Positions 20,656-30,287 of a stretch of DNA of 64,000 nt are shown here, one piece after another. The stretch is taken from assembly GCA_002707785.1 (NCBI GenBank), contig PANW01000042.1:6479-70478 (forward strand), written 5' to 3'. The position numbers were made by a program, and so were the translations under genes. The notes beneath the pieces were generated by a model. The model was given only the letters and a program-made list of their open reading frames with translations. It was not told the origin of the DNA and did not search any database. This DNA comes from Cellvibrionaceae bacterium. Its GTDB lineage: Bacteria; Pseudomonadota; Gammaproteobacteria; Pseudomonadales; Cellvibrionaceae. Position 1 is the first letter of the stretch. The number at the start of each line of letters is the position of its first letter.

Positions 20656-21333
20656 ATGGCAGAGCTGTACCTTGTTCGACACGGTCAAGCATCATTCGGT
20701 GCTGAGAACTATGACAAGCTGTCTGAGCTGGGATACCAGCAAGCCGTTTGGCTCGGCGAGTACTTTAAACATCGCGGGCAGCAGTTTGACTCCATTCTGA
20801 CCGGCGACTTGGTTCGTCACCGTGAGACAGCCGAAGGTATTGCCGAAGGCCTAGGGCTGCAAACTCCCACCTTCAACCCCTTTACCGGATTGAATGAGTT
20901 TGACTTTCACTCTCTACTCGAGGCCTACGCCAATCAGTTTCCCGAACAAACTATCGGCGCCAATGCCCCCCGCTCTGCCTATTACAAAATGCTGAAGAAG
21001 ACCATGCACCTCTGGTCTATCGGAGAACTTGAAGGGGACCTTCCCGAAACTTGGCTAGAATTCGAACATCGGGTTAGCGATGTAATGACCATGATTCAGC
21101 GCGAGTTTCATGGCCAAAAAGTGCTGGCAGTGAGCTCGGGTGGTGCCATTGCCATGGCCCTGCGTCAAGTTCTTAAGGCGCCCAGCGAAACCGTCATTGA
21201 GCTGAATCTACAAACAAAAAACACCGCAATAGCCCACTGCTTCTTTAACCCTAAGGCTGTGCGGGTAACCAGTTTTAACCACGTACCACACCTCGATACT
21301 AACGAGCGTAACGATAAAATCACTTACAGCTAA
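20656..21333 (+). CDS. Histidine phosphatase family protein
   Basis: LYLVRHGQASFG RHG motif; HRETAEGIAEGL. Confidence 0.9.
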   Translation: MAELYLVRHGQASFGAENYDKLSELGYQQAVWLGEYFKHRGQQFDSILTGDLVRHRETAEGIAEGLGLQTPTFNPFTGLNEFDFHSLLEAYANQFPEQTIGANAPRSAYYKMLKKTMHLWSIGELEGDLPETWLEFEHRVSDVMTMIQREFHGQKVLAVSSGGAIAMALRQVLKAPSETVIELNLQTKNTAIAHCFFNPKAVRVTSFNHVPHLDTNERNDKITYS

Positions 21334-21380
21334 GTGTACTTTTAGCGACTTGAATAAAAGCAACCGGAGAGGACAAAATC

Positions 21381-22592
21381 ATGGATTTTGAATATAGCGA
21401 CAAAGTCAAAGAACTTCTTGAGCAAGTTCGCAGCTTCATGCAGGAACACATCTACCCTAACGAAGCTCTGTTCCACGAACAAATTTCTGAGAACCGCTGG
21501 GAAACCCCTGCAATCTTAGAAGAACTAAAAGCCAAGGCAAAAGCCCAAGGCCTGTGGAACTTCTTTTTGCCTTTGGCTTATGGCGAATACAGTGGCGGCC
21601 TGACCAATCTTGAGTACGCCCCACTGGCTGAAGAAATGGGCAAAGTGGCCTGGGCTTCAGAAGTGTTCAACTGCGCTGCACCAGACACCGGAAACATGGA
21701 AGTGTTAGCCAAGTACGGCAACGATGAGCAGAAGAAGCAATGGCTTGAGCCCTTGTTAGAAGGCAAAATTCGCTCCGCGTTTGCTATGACCGAGCCAGAA
21801 GTCGCCTCGAGTGACGCAACCAACATCGAAACCAACATCGTTCGCGATGGTGACGACTACGTTATCAACGGCCGTAAGTTCTACATCAGTGGCGCTTGCC
21901 GCAAATCTTGCGAAATCATGATCGTGATGGGCAAGACTGACCCAGAAAACCCGAACCGTTACATGCAGCAATCGCAGGTCTTGGTACCCGTCAACACTCC
22001 AGGCGTGAAAATCGTTCGCCCAATGACCGTATTCGGTTACGACGATGCACCTGAAGGCCACGCTGAAGTTGTCTTCGAAAACGTACGCGTCCCAGTGAGC
22101 AACATTATTTTGGGTGAAGGTCGTGGCTTCGAAGTGGCACAGGGCCGTTTAGGACCTGGTCGTATTCACCACTGCATGCGTTCCGTTGGTGCCGCTCAGC
22201 GCGCACTGGAAATGATGTGCAAGCGAGCCAACGAGCGAGTCGTTTTCGGTCAGCCAATGATCAAGAATCAATCCACTCGTGAAGATATCGCTAAGTCAGC
22301 CTGTCAAATTGAACAATCTCGTTTGATGACTCTGAAGGCCGCACAAAAAATGGATACTGCCGGTAACAAAGAAGCGAAAGATTTGATTGCCATGATTAAA
22401 ATTGTTGCACCGAATATGGCTCTTGATGTTATCGATCGCGCCATCCAGATCTACGGCGCTGCAGGTGTAAGCCAAGATACCTTCCTGGCTCACATGTACG
22501 CAGGTCAGCGTACCTTGCGTTTGGCTGATGGTCCGGACCAAGTACATATGATGCAACTAGGTCGCAACTTGGCCGCACAATTTGCCGAGTAA
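21381..22592 (+). CDS. Acyl-CoA dehydrogenase (ACAD10/11-like)
   Basis: [66 protein letters not shown]. Confidence 0.93.
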   Translation: MDFEYSDKVKELLEQVRSFMQEHIYPNEALFHEQISENRWETPAILEELKAKAKAQGLWNFFLPLAYGEYSGGLTNLEYAPLAEEMGKVAWASEVFNCAAPDTGNMEVLAKYGNDEQKKQWLEPLLEGKIRSAFAMTEPEVASSDATNIETNIVRDGDDYVINGRKFYISGACRKSCEIMIVMGKTDPENPNRYMQQSQVLVPVNTPGVKIVRPMTVFGYDDAPEGHAEVVFENVRVPVSNIILGEGRGFEVAQGRLGPGRIHHCMRSVGAAQRALEMMCKRANERVVFGQPMIKNQSTREDIAKSACQIEQSRLMTLKAAQKMDTAGNKEAKDLIAMIKIVAPNMALDVIDRAIQIYGAAGVSQDTFLAHMYAGQRTLRLADGPDQVHMMQLGRNLAAQFAE

Positions 22593-22622
22593 TTTGTAGC
22601 ACTGCTATAGATGTACCACCAA

Positions 22623-22650
22623 CGCCAGCGCCGGTTTACCGACGCTGGCG
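22623..22650 (+). other. Intergenic GC-rich hairpin between ACAD and kinase genes
   Basis: CGCCAGCG-c-CGG-TTTA-CCG-a-CGCTGGCG; no T-tract follows. Confidence 0.6.
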
Positions 22651-22712
22651 CTCTGGTGTTAGTCACACTGAAAACCAATCAACATAACAACATCAACACT
22701 ACGAGATAAAAC

Positions 22713-23756
22713 ATGTCACAAGTCGATACTCTTGATGAAGTTAAATTGGCCAGCTATCTCGAAGCCAACGTCGAAGGCTTCAAAGGCCCATTAACCGCCA
22801 CTAAATTCGCCGGCGGACAGTCAAACCCAACCTTTAAAATCGACGCAGCTTCTGGCGAATACGTTTTACGTCGTCAGCCTCCTGGAAAGCTCCTAAAAAG
22901 TGCCCACGCGGTTGATAGAGAATACCGAGTATTGGATGCCTTAAAAGATACCGACGTCCCAGTAGCGAAGGTCTACCACCTGTGTGAAGATCGTGATGTC
23001 GTTGGCTCCATGTTCTACCTAATGGAGTACTGTGACGGCAACATCTATTGGAGTGCCGCACTCAAAGAGATTGACAGTAACGAACAGCGTACAAAAATGT
23101 ACGACGAAATGAATCGAGTATTGGCCGCTTTGCACAGCGTTGATATCGATGCGGTTGGCTTGTCAGATTATGGCAAGCCCGGCAACTACTTTGAACGTCA
23201 GCTTAATCGCTGGACCTCACAGTACAAGGCTTCCGAGCTTGAGCCGATTCCGGAAATGGATGAACTCATCACTTGGTTAGAAAAACACTTGCCAGAAGAT
23301 GATGGTCAAGTATCTCTAGCCCACGGCGACTACCGCCTAGATAACGTTATGTTTGATAAGGACAACAACAAGATCATCGCCGTTCTTGATTGGGAACTAT
23401 CAACACTGGGCCACCCCTACGCCGATCTAGCCTACCAGTGCATGCAGCAACGCCTGCCTGCTAGCGACGCCAAAAACACCATGTCCGGCTTGATGGGTGT
23501 AAACCCCACCGATCTAGGCATCCCCACAGAAGAAGAATACGTAGCGGCTTACTGCAAACGTGTCGGCATCGATAAGATCGACAACTGGTCGTTCTATCTG
23601 TGTTTCAGTTTCTTCCGTCTCGGCGCGATCGCACAAGGCGTAGCGAAACGAGCAGCTGATGGAAATGCATCAAACAAAGCGGCGGGAAAAGTGGGTGCCA
23701 TGGTCCAACCTCTCGCACAAATGGCGTTACACATCATTAACACTGAACAAGCCTAA
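22713..23756 (+). CDS. Phosphotransferase (APH-fold) family protein, ACAD10/11 kinase-like
   Basis: KFAGGQSNPTFKID, EYVLRRQPPGKLLKSAHAVDREYRV, LAHGDYRLDNVMFD, VLDWELSTLGHPYADLAY. Confidence 0.92.
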   Translation: MSQVDTLDEVKLASYLEANVEGFKGPLTATKFAGGQSNPTFKIDAASGEYVLRRQPPGKLLKSAHAVDREYRVLDALKDTDVPVAKVYHLCEDRDVVGSMFYLMEYCDGNIYWSAALKEIDSNEQRTKMYDEMNRVLAALHSVDIDAVGLSDYGKPGNYFERQLNRWTSQYKASELEPIPEMDELITWLEKHLPEDDGQVSLAHGDYRLDNVMFDKDNNKIIAVLDWELSTLGHPYADLAYQCMQQRLPASDAKNTMSGLMGVNPTDLGIPTEEEYVAAYCKRVGIDKIDNWSFYLCFSFFRLGAIAQGVAKRAADGNASNKAAGKVGAMVQPLAQMALHIINTEQA

Positions 23757-23782
23757 TCAGAAATTAGCAGGAGACATCAGTT

Positions 23783-24757
23783 ATGAAAGCAATCGTCTGC
23801 GAAAAATTCGCACCCGTAGAAGAGCTGCAATACAAGGACGTTGAAAACCCCAAAGCCGGCGCTGGCGAAGTCGTAATTGATGTTTCCGCCATTGGGGTTA
23901 ATTATCCCGACGGCCTTTTGGTACAAGGTTTGTATCAAATGAAACCGCCCTTTCCTTTCATTCCTGGAAATGAAGTTGCAGGAGTTGTTAGCGAGCTAGG
24001 TGATGGTGTTAAACACTTGAAACTAGGCCAACGAGTGATCGGGCTGGGTATGCTCAATGGCTACGCTGAAAAGATCTGTTTGAATGCTCAGATGGCGATG
24101 CCTATCCCCGATGGCATTCCTGATGATGAAGCTGCAGGACTCATTACCGCTCACGCAACGGCTCACCATGCACTTAAACAACGTGCACAATTGAAGGCTG
24201 GCGAAACGCTGGTGGTAACCGGTGCAGCTGGCGGCACCGGCTTGGCCGCAGTGCAAATTGGTAAAGCCATGGGCGCCAACGTGGTGGCCGTTTGCTCAAG
24301 CCAAGAAAAACTCGACATTGCCAAAGACAATGGCGCAGATGTACTGATCAATTACAGTGAACAAGATCTGAAAACAGAACTCAAAAAGCTCAACGATGGC
24401 AAAGGCGTAGATGTGGTCTATGACGTTGTCGGCGGCGATGCTTTCGACGCTTGTTCCCGCGCAATGGCGTGGAATGGTCGCCTACTGGTTATTGGCTTTG
24501 CCTCGGGAACCATCCCCCAATTCCCCGTCAATCTAAGCCTAGTGAAGGGCTACTCCGTAGTCGGCGTATTCTGGGGTAGCTTTACCATGCATGAGCCAAA
24601 AGCGTTCATGGAAAACATGTTGGAACTTATGGATTGGTACGTGGGCGGCAAGGTCAAAGTAGTTGTCGATGAAACCTTCGCCTTAACCGATACCGCTAAG
24701 GCGCTTAACAAAGTACTGAACCGTGAAGTTAAAGGAAAAGTCATTTTGACTCCCTGA
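23783..24757 (+). CDS. NADPH:quinone oxidoreductase-like (MDR superfamily)
   Basis: MKAIVCEKF, GNEVAGVVSELG, VTGAAGGTGLAAVQIGKAMGA. Confidence 0.92.
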   Translation: MKAIVCEKFAPVEELQYKDVENPKAGAGEVVIDVSAIGVNYPDGLLVQGLYQMKPPFPFIPGNEVAGVVSELGDGVKHLKLGQRVIGLGMLNGYAEKICLNAQMAMPIPDGIPDDEAAGLITAHATAHHALKQRAQLKAGETLVVTGAAGGTGLAAVQIGKAMGANVVAVCSSQEKLDIAKDNGADVLINYSEQDLKTELKKLNDGKGVDVVYDVVGGDAFDACSRAMAWNGRLLVIGFASGTIPQFPVNLSLVKGYSVVGVFWGSFTMHEPKAFMENMLELMDWYVGGKVKVVVDETFALTDTAKALNKVLNREVKGKVILTP

Positions 24758-24801
24758 GACACCTTACACTTCACCACATAAACAGAATTATTGAGAATAT
24801 T

Positions 24802-25569
24802 ATGGCTACAAATCTTTTTGACCTCACAGGAAAAACTGCCCTTGTCACCGGTGCGAGCCGAGGCATTGGCGAAGAGATCGCTAAACTACTGGCAGAACAA
24901 GGCGCTCACGTTATTGTCTCTAGCCGCAAGATAGACGACTGTGGAGCAGTCGCAGAGGCAATCAATAACGATGGCGGCAGCGCAGAAGCCTTGGCCTGCA
25001 ATATCGGCAACATGGATGACATCACCGCGACTTTCGATCACATTCGTGAGAAACACAACGGTAAGCTAGACATCCTCGTCAACAACGCTGCAACTAACCC
25101 CTACTTCGGCCACATCTTGGATACCGATTTAGGCGCGTTCAATAAAACCATCGACGTCAATATTCGCGGTTACTTCTTCATGTCAGTAGAAGCTGGAAAA
25201 CTAATGCGCGAAAATGGTGGCGGCGCAATCTTAAATACAGCATCAGTTAATGGCCTACAACCTGGGCTAGGCCAAGGTATCTATTCAGTCACCAAAGCCG
25301 CTGTTATCAATATGACAAAAGCCTTCGCTAAAGAATGCGCGCAATTTGGCATTCGCTGTAATGCGTTGCTACCTGGCTTAACCAAAACAAAATTTGCCGG
25401 TGCTCTATTCACCAGCGATGAAATTTACGATGCAGCCGTGCAGATGATTCCTATGGGCCGTCACGCTGAACCCAAAGAGATGGCGGGTACCGTTTTGTAC
25501 CTCGTATCCGAGGCTAGCAGCTACACCAATGGTGAGTGCATCGTCGTTGACGGCGGCATGACGATCTAA
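24802..25569 (+). CDS. Short-chain dehydrogenase/reductase
   Basis: TALVTGASRGIGEEIA, YSVTKAAV; C-terminal GECIVVDGGMTI. Confidence 0.93.
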   Translation: MATNLFDLTGKTALVTGASRGIGEEIAKLLAEQGAHVIVSSRKIDDCGAVAEAINNDGGSAEALACNIGNMDDITATFDHIREKHNGKLDILVNNAATNPYFGHILDTDLGAFNKTIDVNIRGYFFMSVEAGKLMRENGGGAILNTASVNGLQPGLGQGIYSVTKAAVINMTKAFAKECAQFGIRCNALLPGLTKTKFAGALFTSDEIYDAAVQMIPMGRHAEPKEMAGTVLYLVSEASSYTNGECIVVDGGMTI

Positions 25570-25598
25570 AACAGAAACACCACGGAGCGCGATTGGCG

Positions 25599-26366
25599 AT
25601 GTCAAATTACCAGAATCAAGTTGTACTGATAACCGGTGCCGGCGGTGGACTCGGCGCAGAAGCTGCGCGACAGTTCGGTGAGCAAGGCGCCAAACTGGCG
25701 ATCAGTGATATCAATGAGGACAAACTTGAACAAACCTCAGCCGAATTAAAAACACAGGGCTTTAACGTGTTTTCGAGACTATGCGACGTCACCCACGAGG
25801 ATGACGTAAAAGCGTTCGTCGACGGCTGTGTAGAACATTTTGGTCGACTCGATGCCGCCATCAACAATGCCGGCATTGACCCCGCGCACAACTTGCTCGC
25901 TGACACCCCTCTTGACGACTACCAGCGGACGATGGACATCAATGTTAAAGGTGTCTTTCTCTGCATGAAGTATCAGATCCCGCATATGGTCAAACAAGGC
26001 GGTGGCGCCATCTGCAATATCGCATCCGTTGCGGGCATCGGCGGCGCCCCCTTTATGTCGGTCTATGCGGCGAGTAAACATGCGGTCGTCGGATTAACAA
26101 AAACCGCCTCTTACGAATACGGTCGTCAACGCGTGCGTGTTAATTGTGTCTGCCCATTTATCACTATGACTGACATGTTTGAACAAACGCTTGCCGTGAT
26201 GCCCGATCGCGATGAAGCGATAAAGAAACTCACGCAAGGTGCGGGCCTTAAACGACCGGCACAGCCCGAAGAGATCGTTCAGGCGATGCTATTTGCTTGC
26301 GATCAAAAGAACTCTTACATGACCGGCCACGAACTCGTCGTCGATGGCGGCATGAGCGCAATTTAA
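25599..26366 (+). CDS. Short-chain dehydrogenase/reductase
   Basis: VLITGAGGGLGAEAARQFG, NNAGIDP, YAASKHAVVGLTK. Confidence 0.92.
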   Translation: MSNYQNQVVLITGAGGGLGAEAARQFGEQGAKLAISDINEDKLEQTSAELKTQGFNVFSRLCDVTHEDDVKAFVDGCVEHFGRLDAAINNAGIDPAHNLLADTPLDDYQRTMDINVKGVFLCMKYQIPHMVKQGGGAICNIASVAGIGGAPFMSVYAASKHAVVGLTKTASYEYGRQRVRVNCVCPFITMTDMFEQTLAVMPDRDEAIKKLTQGAGLKRPAQPEEIVQAMLFACDQKNSYMTGHELVVDGGMSAI

Positions 26367-26373
26367 AGGATAT

Positions 26374-27144
26374 ATGATGGACCCTCTATTAGATTACACC
26401 GACAAAGTTGTATTGATTACTGGCGCCGCCAGTGGTTTCGGCAAGCAACTGGCTGAGGACTTTTCAAAACGCGGCGCCAAGTTGGTGCTGGGTGACTTGA
26501 ATGAAGAAGGCGTACAAGCCGTTGCAGCAAGCTTGGACGGCCCTGTCGCGGCCATGGGTTGCGATGTCAGCCAAGAAGATCAGTGCGCCGCTATGGTTGA
26601 AGCAGCCATCGAGCTCTATGGACGCTTGGACATTGCCGTTAACAATGCCGGCATTGCACAGGCCTTTACCCCTCTTCACCAAACTACTGATGAGCTGTTT
26701 GATCTGCAAATGGACGTCAATGTTAAAGGTGTGCTCTACGGCATGAAGCATCAGATTGAAGCCATGAAAAGCCAGGGCGAAGGTGTCATCCTCAATGTGA
26801 GTTCTATGGCGGGCCTGAATGGAGCGCCCAAAATCGGTGCTTACTCTGCGGCTAAACATGCCGTCATTGGTTTATCCAAGACGGCTGCGGTGGAATACGG
26901 CAAAGCAGGAATTCGCGTAAATTGCGTTTGTCCTTTCTTCACCTTAACGCCAATGGTGACAGACTCAGAAATGACCGCAGGCAACCCCGAACAGATGGAA
27001 GCTTTTTTGAGTCAAGGCGCGCCAATGAAACGCCTGGGACAGCCACATGAAATCACCAATGTCATGCTGATGCTTTGCTCTCCGGGCAACACCTACATGA
27101 CGGGTCAATGTGTTGCCATTGATGGTGGCGTTTCCGCACTCTAA
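26374..27144 (+). CDS. Short-chain dehydrogenase/reductase
   Basis: VLITGAASGFGKQLAEDFS, NNAGIAQ, YSAAKHAVIGLSK. Confidence 0.92.
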   Translation: MMDPLLDYTDKVVLITGAASGFGKQLAEDFSKRGAKLVLGDLNEEGVQAVAASLDGPVAAMGCDVSQEDQCAAMVEAAIELYGRLDIAVNNAGIAQAFTPLHQTTDELFDLQMDVNVKGVLYGMKHQIEAMKSQGEGVILNVSSMAGLNGAPKIGAYSAAKHAVIGLSKTAAVEYGKAGIRVNCVCPFFTLTPMVTDSEMTAGNPEQMEAFLSQGAPMKRLGQPHEITNVMLMLCSPGNTYMTGQCVAIDGGVSAL

Positions 27145-27176
27145 CTCGCTTTTTTATCCGACCAACGAGCCCTACG

Positions 27177-28136
27177 ATGACGTCTGATTTTCACCACAGC
27201 TTTATCACCGTCAACCAGCTGCGATATCACCTAGTGACCTGCGGCGAGGGCCCGCTGGTGTTATTCACCCACGGCTTTCCTGAGTCCTGGTACTCCTGGC
27301 GCAATCAATTGCCGGCACTCGCAGAGGCGGGCTATAGAGCCGTCGCGGTTGATATGCCAGGTTACGGAAAAACCGACAAGCCCGAAGATCCCAGCCGCTA
27401 CAATCAAATTGCCATCAGCGATGATATGGCGGCCATAGCTGATTCTTTGGGTTATGACACATTCGTCAGCGTCGGACATGACTGGGGGGCACCCACCGCC
27501 TGGAATACCGCGCTGCGCTTCCCTGATCGTGTGCGAGCCGTTGTCGGCATGAGCATTCCCTATGGTGGTCGATCGCTAACCCCGCCCACACAAGGGTTTA
27601 AGCGGTTGTTCAGTGATTGCTTCTTCTACATGCTCTATTTTCAAACACCCGGCGTCGCTGAAGCCGAATTGGAATCTGATATTCCGCGTTTTCTGCGAAG
27701 CTTCTGGTGGTCAAGCAGCGTAGAAGGTAAAGGCGGCTTTGACACCACCAGCGTCGGTGCTGACAAAGCACTGTTTGACGCTATGCCAGACCCTGGACAG
27801 TTACCAGCGTTTATCTCCGAAGAGGAAGCCGACTACTATAGATCTGAATTCACTCAGAATGGATTGAGAGGCCCTCTGAACTATTACCGCAATCTCGATC
27901 GTAACTGGGAGCTGTCGGAGAGCTACAAGGACGCAACTGTTACCCAGCCTTCACTGTTTCTCTATGGCGACTGCGACCCTATTCCTCATGTGGGTGGCGA
28001 ATTCAAACGCATGAAGGAGAGCCTCCCAAAACTGACGACTAAGCTCATCGAAAACTGCGGGCACTGGACGCAACAGGAACAGCCGGAGACCGTTAACCGT
28101 CATTTGATCGAATTTTTACAGCAACTCCCCAAATAA
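27177..28136 (+). CDS. Alpha/beta hydrolase (epoxide hydrolase-like)
   Basis: HGFPESWYSWRNQLPALAEAGYRAVAVDMPGYGKTDKP; VGHDWGAPTAW nucleophile elbow. Confidence 0.9.
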   Translation: MTSDFHHSFITVNQLRYHLVTCGEGPLVLFTHGFPESWYSWRNQLPALAEAGYRAVAVDMPGYGKTDKPEDPSRYNQIAISDDMAAIADSLGYDTFVSVGHDWGAPTAWNTALRFPDRVRAVVGMSIPYGGRSLTPPTQGFKRLFSDCFFYMLYFQTPGVAEAELESDIPRFLRSFWWSSSVEGKGGFDTTSVGADKALFDAMPDPGQLPAFISEEEADYYRSEFTQNGLRGPLNYYRNLDRNWELSESYKDATVTQPSLFLYGDCDPIPHVGGEFKRMKESLPKLTTKLIENCGHWTQQEQPETVNRHLIEFLQQLPK

Positions 28137-28201
28137 AAATATCACCAGCGACTGCATCCACCGAGTTGCAACATACAATAAATGAGAGAGAGGAAAAGCA
28201 C

Positions 28202-29224
28202 GTGAGCAATTATCAAAATACCAGCGTTGTACTTGCCAAACGCCCCAATGGAGAAATCCAAGATGGCGACTTGGCGTTAAAAACCAATGACGTTCGAGCC
28301 ATCAATGACGGCGAAATACTCATCAAAACACTTTGGCTATCCCTAGATCCCTACATGCGACCACGCATGAACGACGCTCAAGGATACATGGATCCAGTCG
28401 CCATCGACGGTGTCATGGTGGGTGAAAGTGTCGGTCGCGTGGTTGAGTCCAAATCTAACAAGTACTCCGTCGGTGATGTCGTCACCTGTTACTCCGGCTG
28501 GCAAGAATACTATATCGCTCCAGAAGACGAGCCGATGATTTACAAGGTTAACCCCGATGGTGTTCCTTTGCAGGCCTATTTAGGTGTCGCCGGCATGCCC
28601 GGTCGCACAGGTTACTGCGGCTTGACTCACGTTGGTCAACCGAAGGCAGGCGAAACCGTTGTTGTTGCTGCCGCATCCGGCCCTGTAGGCACAGTAGTTG
28701 GGCAAACAGCCAAACAATTGGGTTGTCGTGCGGTAGGTATTGCTGGTGGGCCCGAGAAATGTCGTTATGTCGTTGAAGAACTCGGCTTCGATGACTGTAT
28801 CGACTACAAAGAAGGTGACTTACTGAGCAAACTGAAAGCCGCCTGCCCAGACGGTATTGACGTGTACTTTGAGAACGTTGGCGGTGATGTCACTAAAGCC
28901 GTAGCACAACTGTTAAACAAAGGTTCAAGAGCGCCTATTTGTGGTTACGTCTCAGCCTATAATGCCACTGACATGGCTGGCGTAGAAACTCCATTCCATA
29001 TCTTCGGCGCTTTGGAGCACCCTCCTGAGCATCGTTTCTTTTTGGTCACTGAGTGGCAAGAGCAACATCAAGAAACAACCAAGCTATTGGCGGATCGCGT
29101 CAAGAGCGGTGAACTCAAGTACAGTGAAACCGTCGCGGAAGGCCTCGAAAATGCCGTTGAAGCCTTTAAGGGCATGTTAAAAGGTAAGAACTTCGGCAAA
29201 CAATTGGTTCATATCGCAGACTGA
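28202..29224 (+). CDS. NADP-dependent oxidoreductase (MDR / leukotriene B4 dehydrogenase-like)
   Basis: LWLSLDPYMRPRMND, GMPGRTGYCGLTHVGQPKAGETVVVAAASGPVGTVVGQTAK; GTG start at 28202 preferred. Confidence 0.9.
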   Translation: MSNYQNTSVVLAKRPNGEIQDGDLALKTNDVRAINDGEILIKTLWLSLDPYMRPRMNDAQGYMDPVAIDGVMVGESVGRVVESKSNKYSVGDVVTCYSGWQEYYIAPEDEPMIYKVNPDGVPLQAYLGVAGMPGRTGYCGLTHVGQPKAGETVVVAAASGPVGTVVGQTAKQLGCRAVGIAGGPEKCRYVVEELGFDDCIDYKEGDLLSKLKAACPDGIDVYFENVGGDVTKAVAQLLNKGSRAPICGYVSAYNATDMAGVETPFHIFGALEHPPEHRFFLVTEWQEQHQETTKLLADRVKSGELKYSETVAEGLENAVEAFKGMLKGKNFGKQLVHIAD

Positions 29225-29238
29225 TTTCAACCAGTTTA

Positions 29239-29277
29239 ATCTTAGCGCGGCTACAGCTAATACGGCTGCGCTAAGAT
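29239..29277. terminator. Convergent terminator-like inverted repeat
   Basis: ATCTTAGCGC ... GCGCTAAGAT (10 bp perfect) between convergent genes, followed by a T-rich stretch. Confidence 0.6.
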
Positions 29278-29333
29278 CTTAATTTTCGACCGTCTAGCCG
29301 ATCCAACAACCAAGCTACAACTTGTAGGAAACG

Positions 29334-30287
29334 CTAAATTACGCCCCAGCCACGATCAAAAAGCCAGTAACTCGCCAGTATTCCGATGCCATAGATAGCG
29401 ATAAACTGCAGGCGTTCTCGCCATGACTGAGATAACGTCATAGATAACAGTTTAACCGCCAAAACTCCTAGCAGAATAAACGCCACCTGTCCCAGCTCTA
29501 CACCGACATTAAAAAAGAACAATCCCGTAACAATCTCGGTCTGTGGTAGACCAATATCTTGCAGGACTGATGCAAAGCCAAAGCCGTGCAACAAACCGAA
29601 CGACGTGCTCACCAACACCGGCTTTCGGTAGGTAAGCGTTTGCGGATTGTCTCTCACAATCTCTACCGCAAGAAACACAATACTGAACGCTATTAGGGTC
29701 TCGACAGGCGCTATGGGCACCCTCACCCACTCCATAGCCGCCAACACCAAAGTGATCGAATGAGCGATGGTAAACCCAGTCGCCGTGATGATCATGCGTT
29801 TTAAGCTTCCGGCAATAAACATCAAACAAGCGATAAACAACAGGTGATCTAGACCAATCAGAATGTGCTCTACACCAAGCCAAGTATAGTGTTGTGCAAC
29901 ACCAAGCGTTGACTCTTCCGTAGGAATTTCCCAGCTCGACTCCGTTGCCGCAAGCAATGCGGAATACTCTTCACCCGAGAGAAGTTTGAGCCGAGCAAAA
30001 GAGGACACAGAGGGATTGTATTGCGGGTAGTCGATCTCAATCGTTTGTCCCGTCAGTGCCCCCTCACAACGATAAATTTGTGGCCCTTGGAGCAAGCAGC
30101 TTGCGGGCATCTTGATCGTAGGTCTATTCTGCACATCGACGGTGGGAGGAATTTTTACTTGAAGCTTATAGGTTTGCTCAGCCTGCTCAATGATATCAAC
30201 ATACAGTGGTCTATTTTCATGACTCATTGCTTGCAATGACAAAGCGGCCAAACAAAAAACGAGTAACAAACGTCGCACGGTAAACAT
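29334..30287 (-). CDS. HupE/UreJ-family membrane protein with N-terminal extension
   Basis: HYTWLGVEHILIGLDHLLFIACLMFIAGS, TIAHSITLVLAA, GLLHGFGFASVL. Confidence 0.85.
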   Translation of the reverse strand: MFTVRRLLLVFCLAALSLQAMSHENRPLYVDIIEQAEQTYKLQVKIPPTVDVQNRPTIKMPASCLLQGPQIYRCEGALTGQTIEIDYPQYNPSVSSFARLKLLSGEEYSALLAATESSWEIPTEESTLGVAQHYTWLGVEHILIGLDHLLFIACLMFIAGSLKRMIITATGFTIAHSITLVLAAMEWVRVPIAPVETLIAFSIVFLAVEIVRDNPQTLTYRKPVLVSTSFGLLHGFGFASVLQDIGLPQTEIVTGLFFFNVGVELGQVAFILLGVLAVKLLSMTLSQSWRERLQFIAIYGIGILASYWLFDRGWGVI

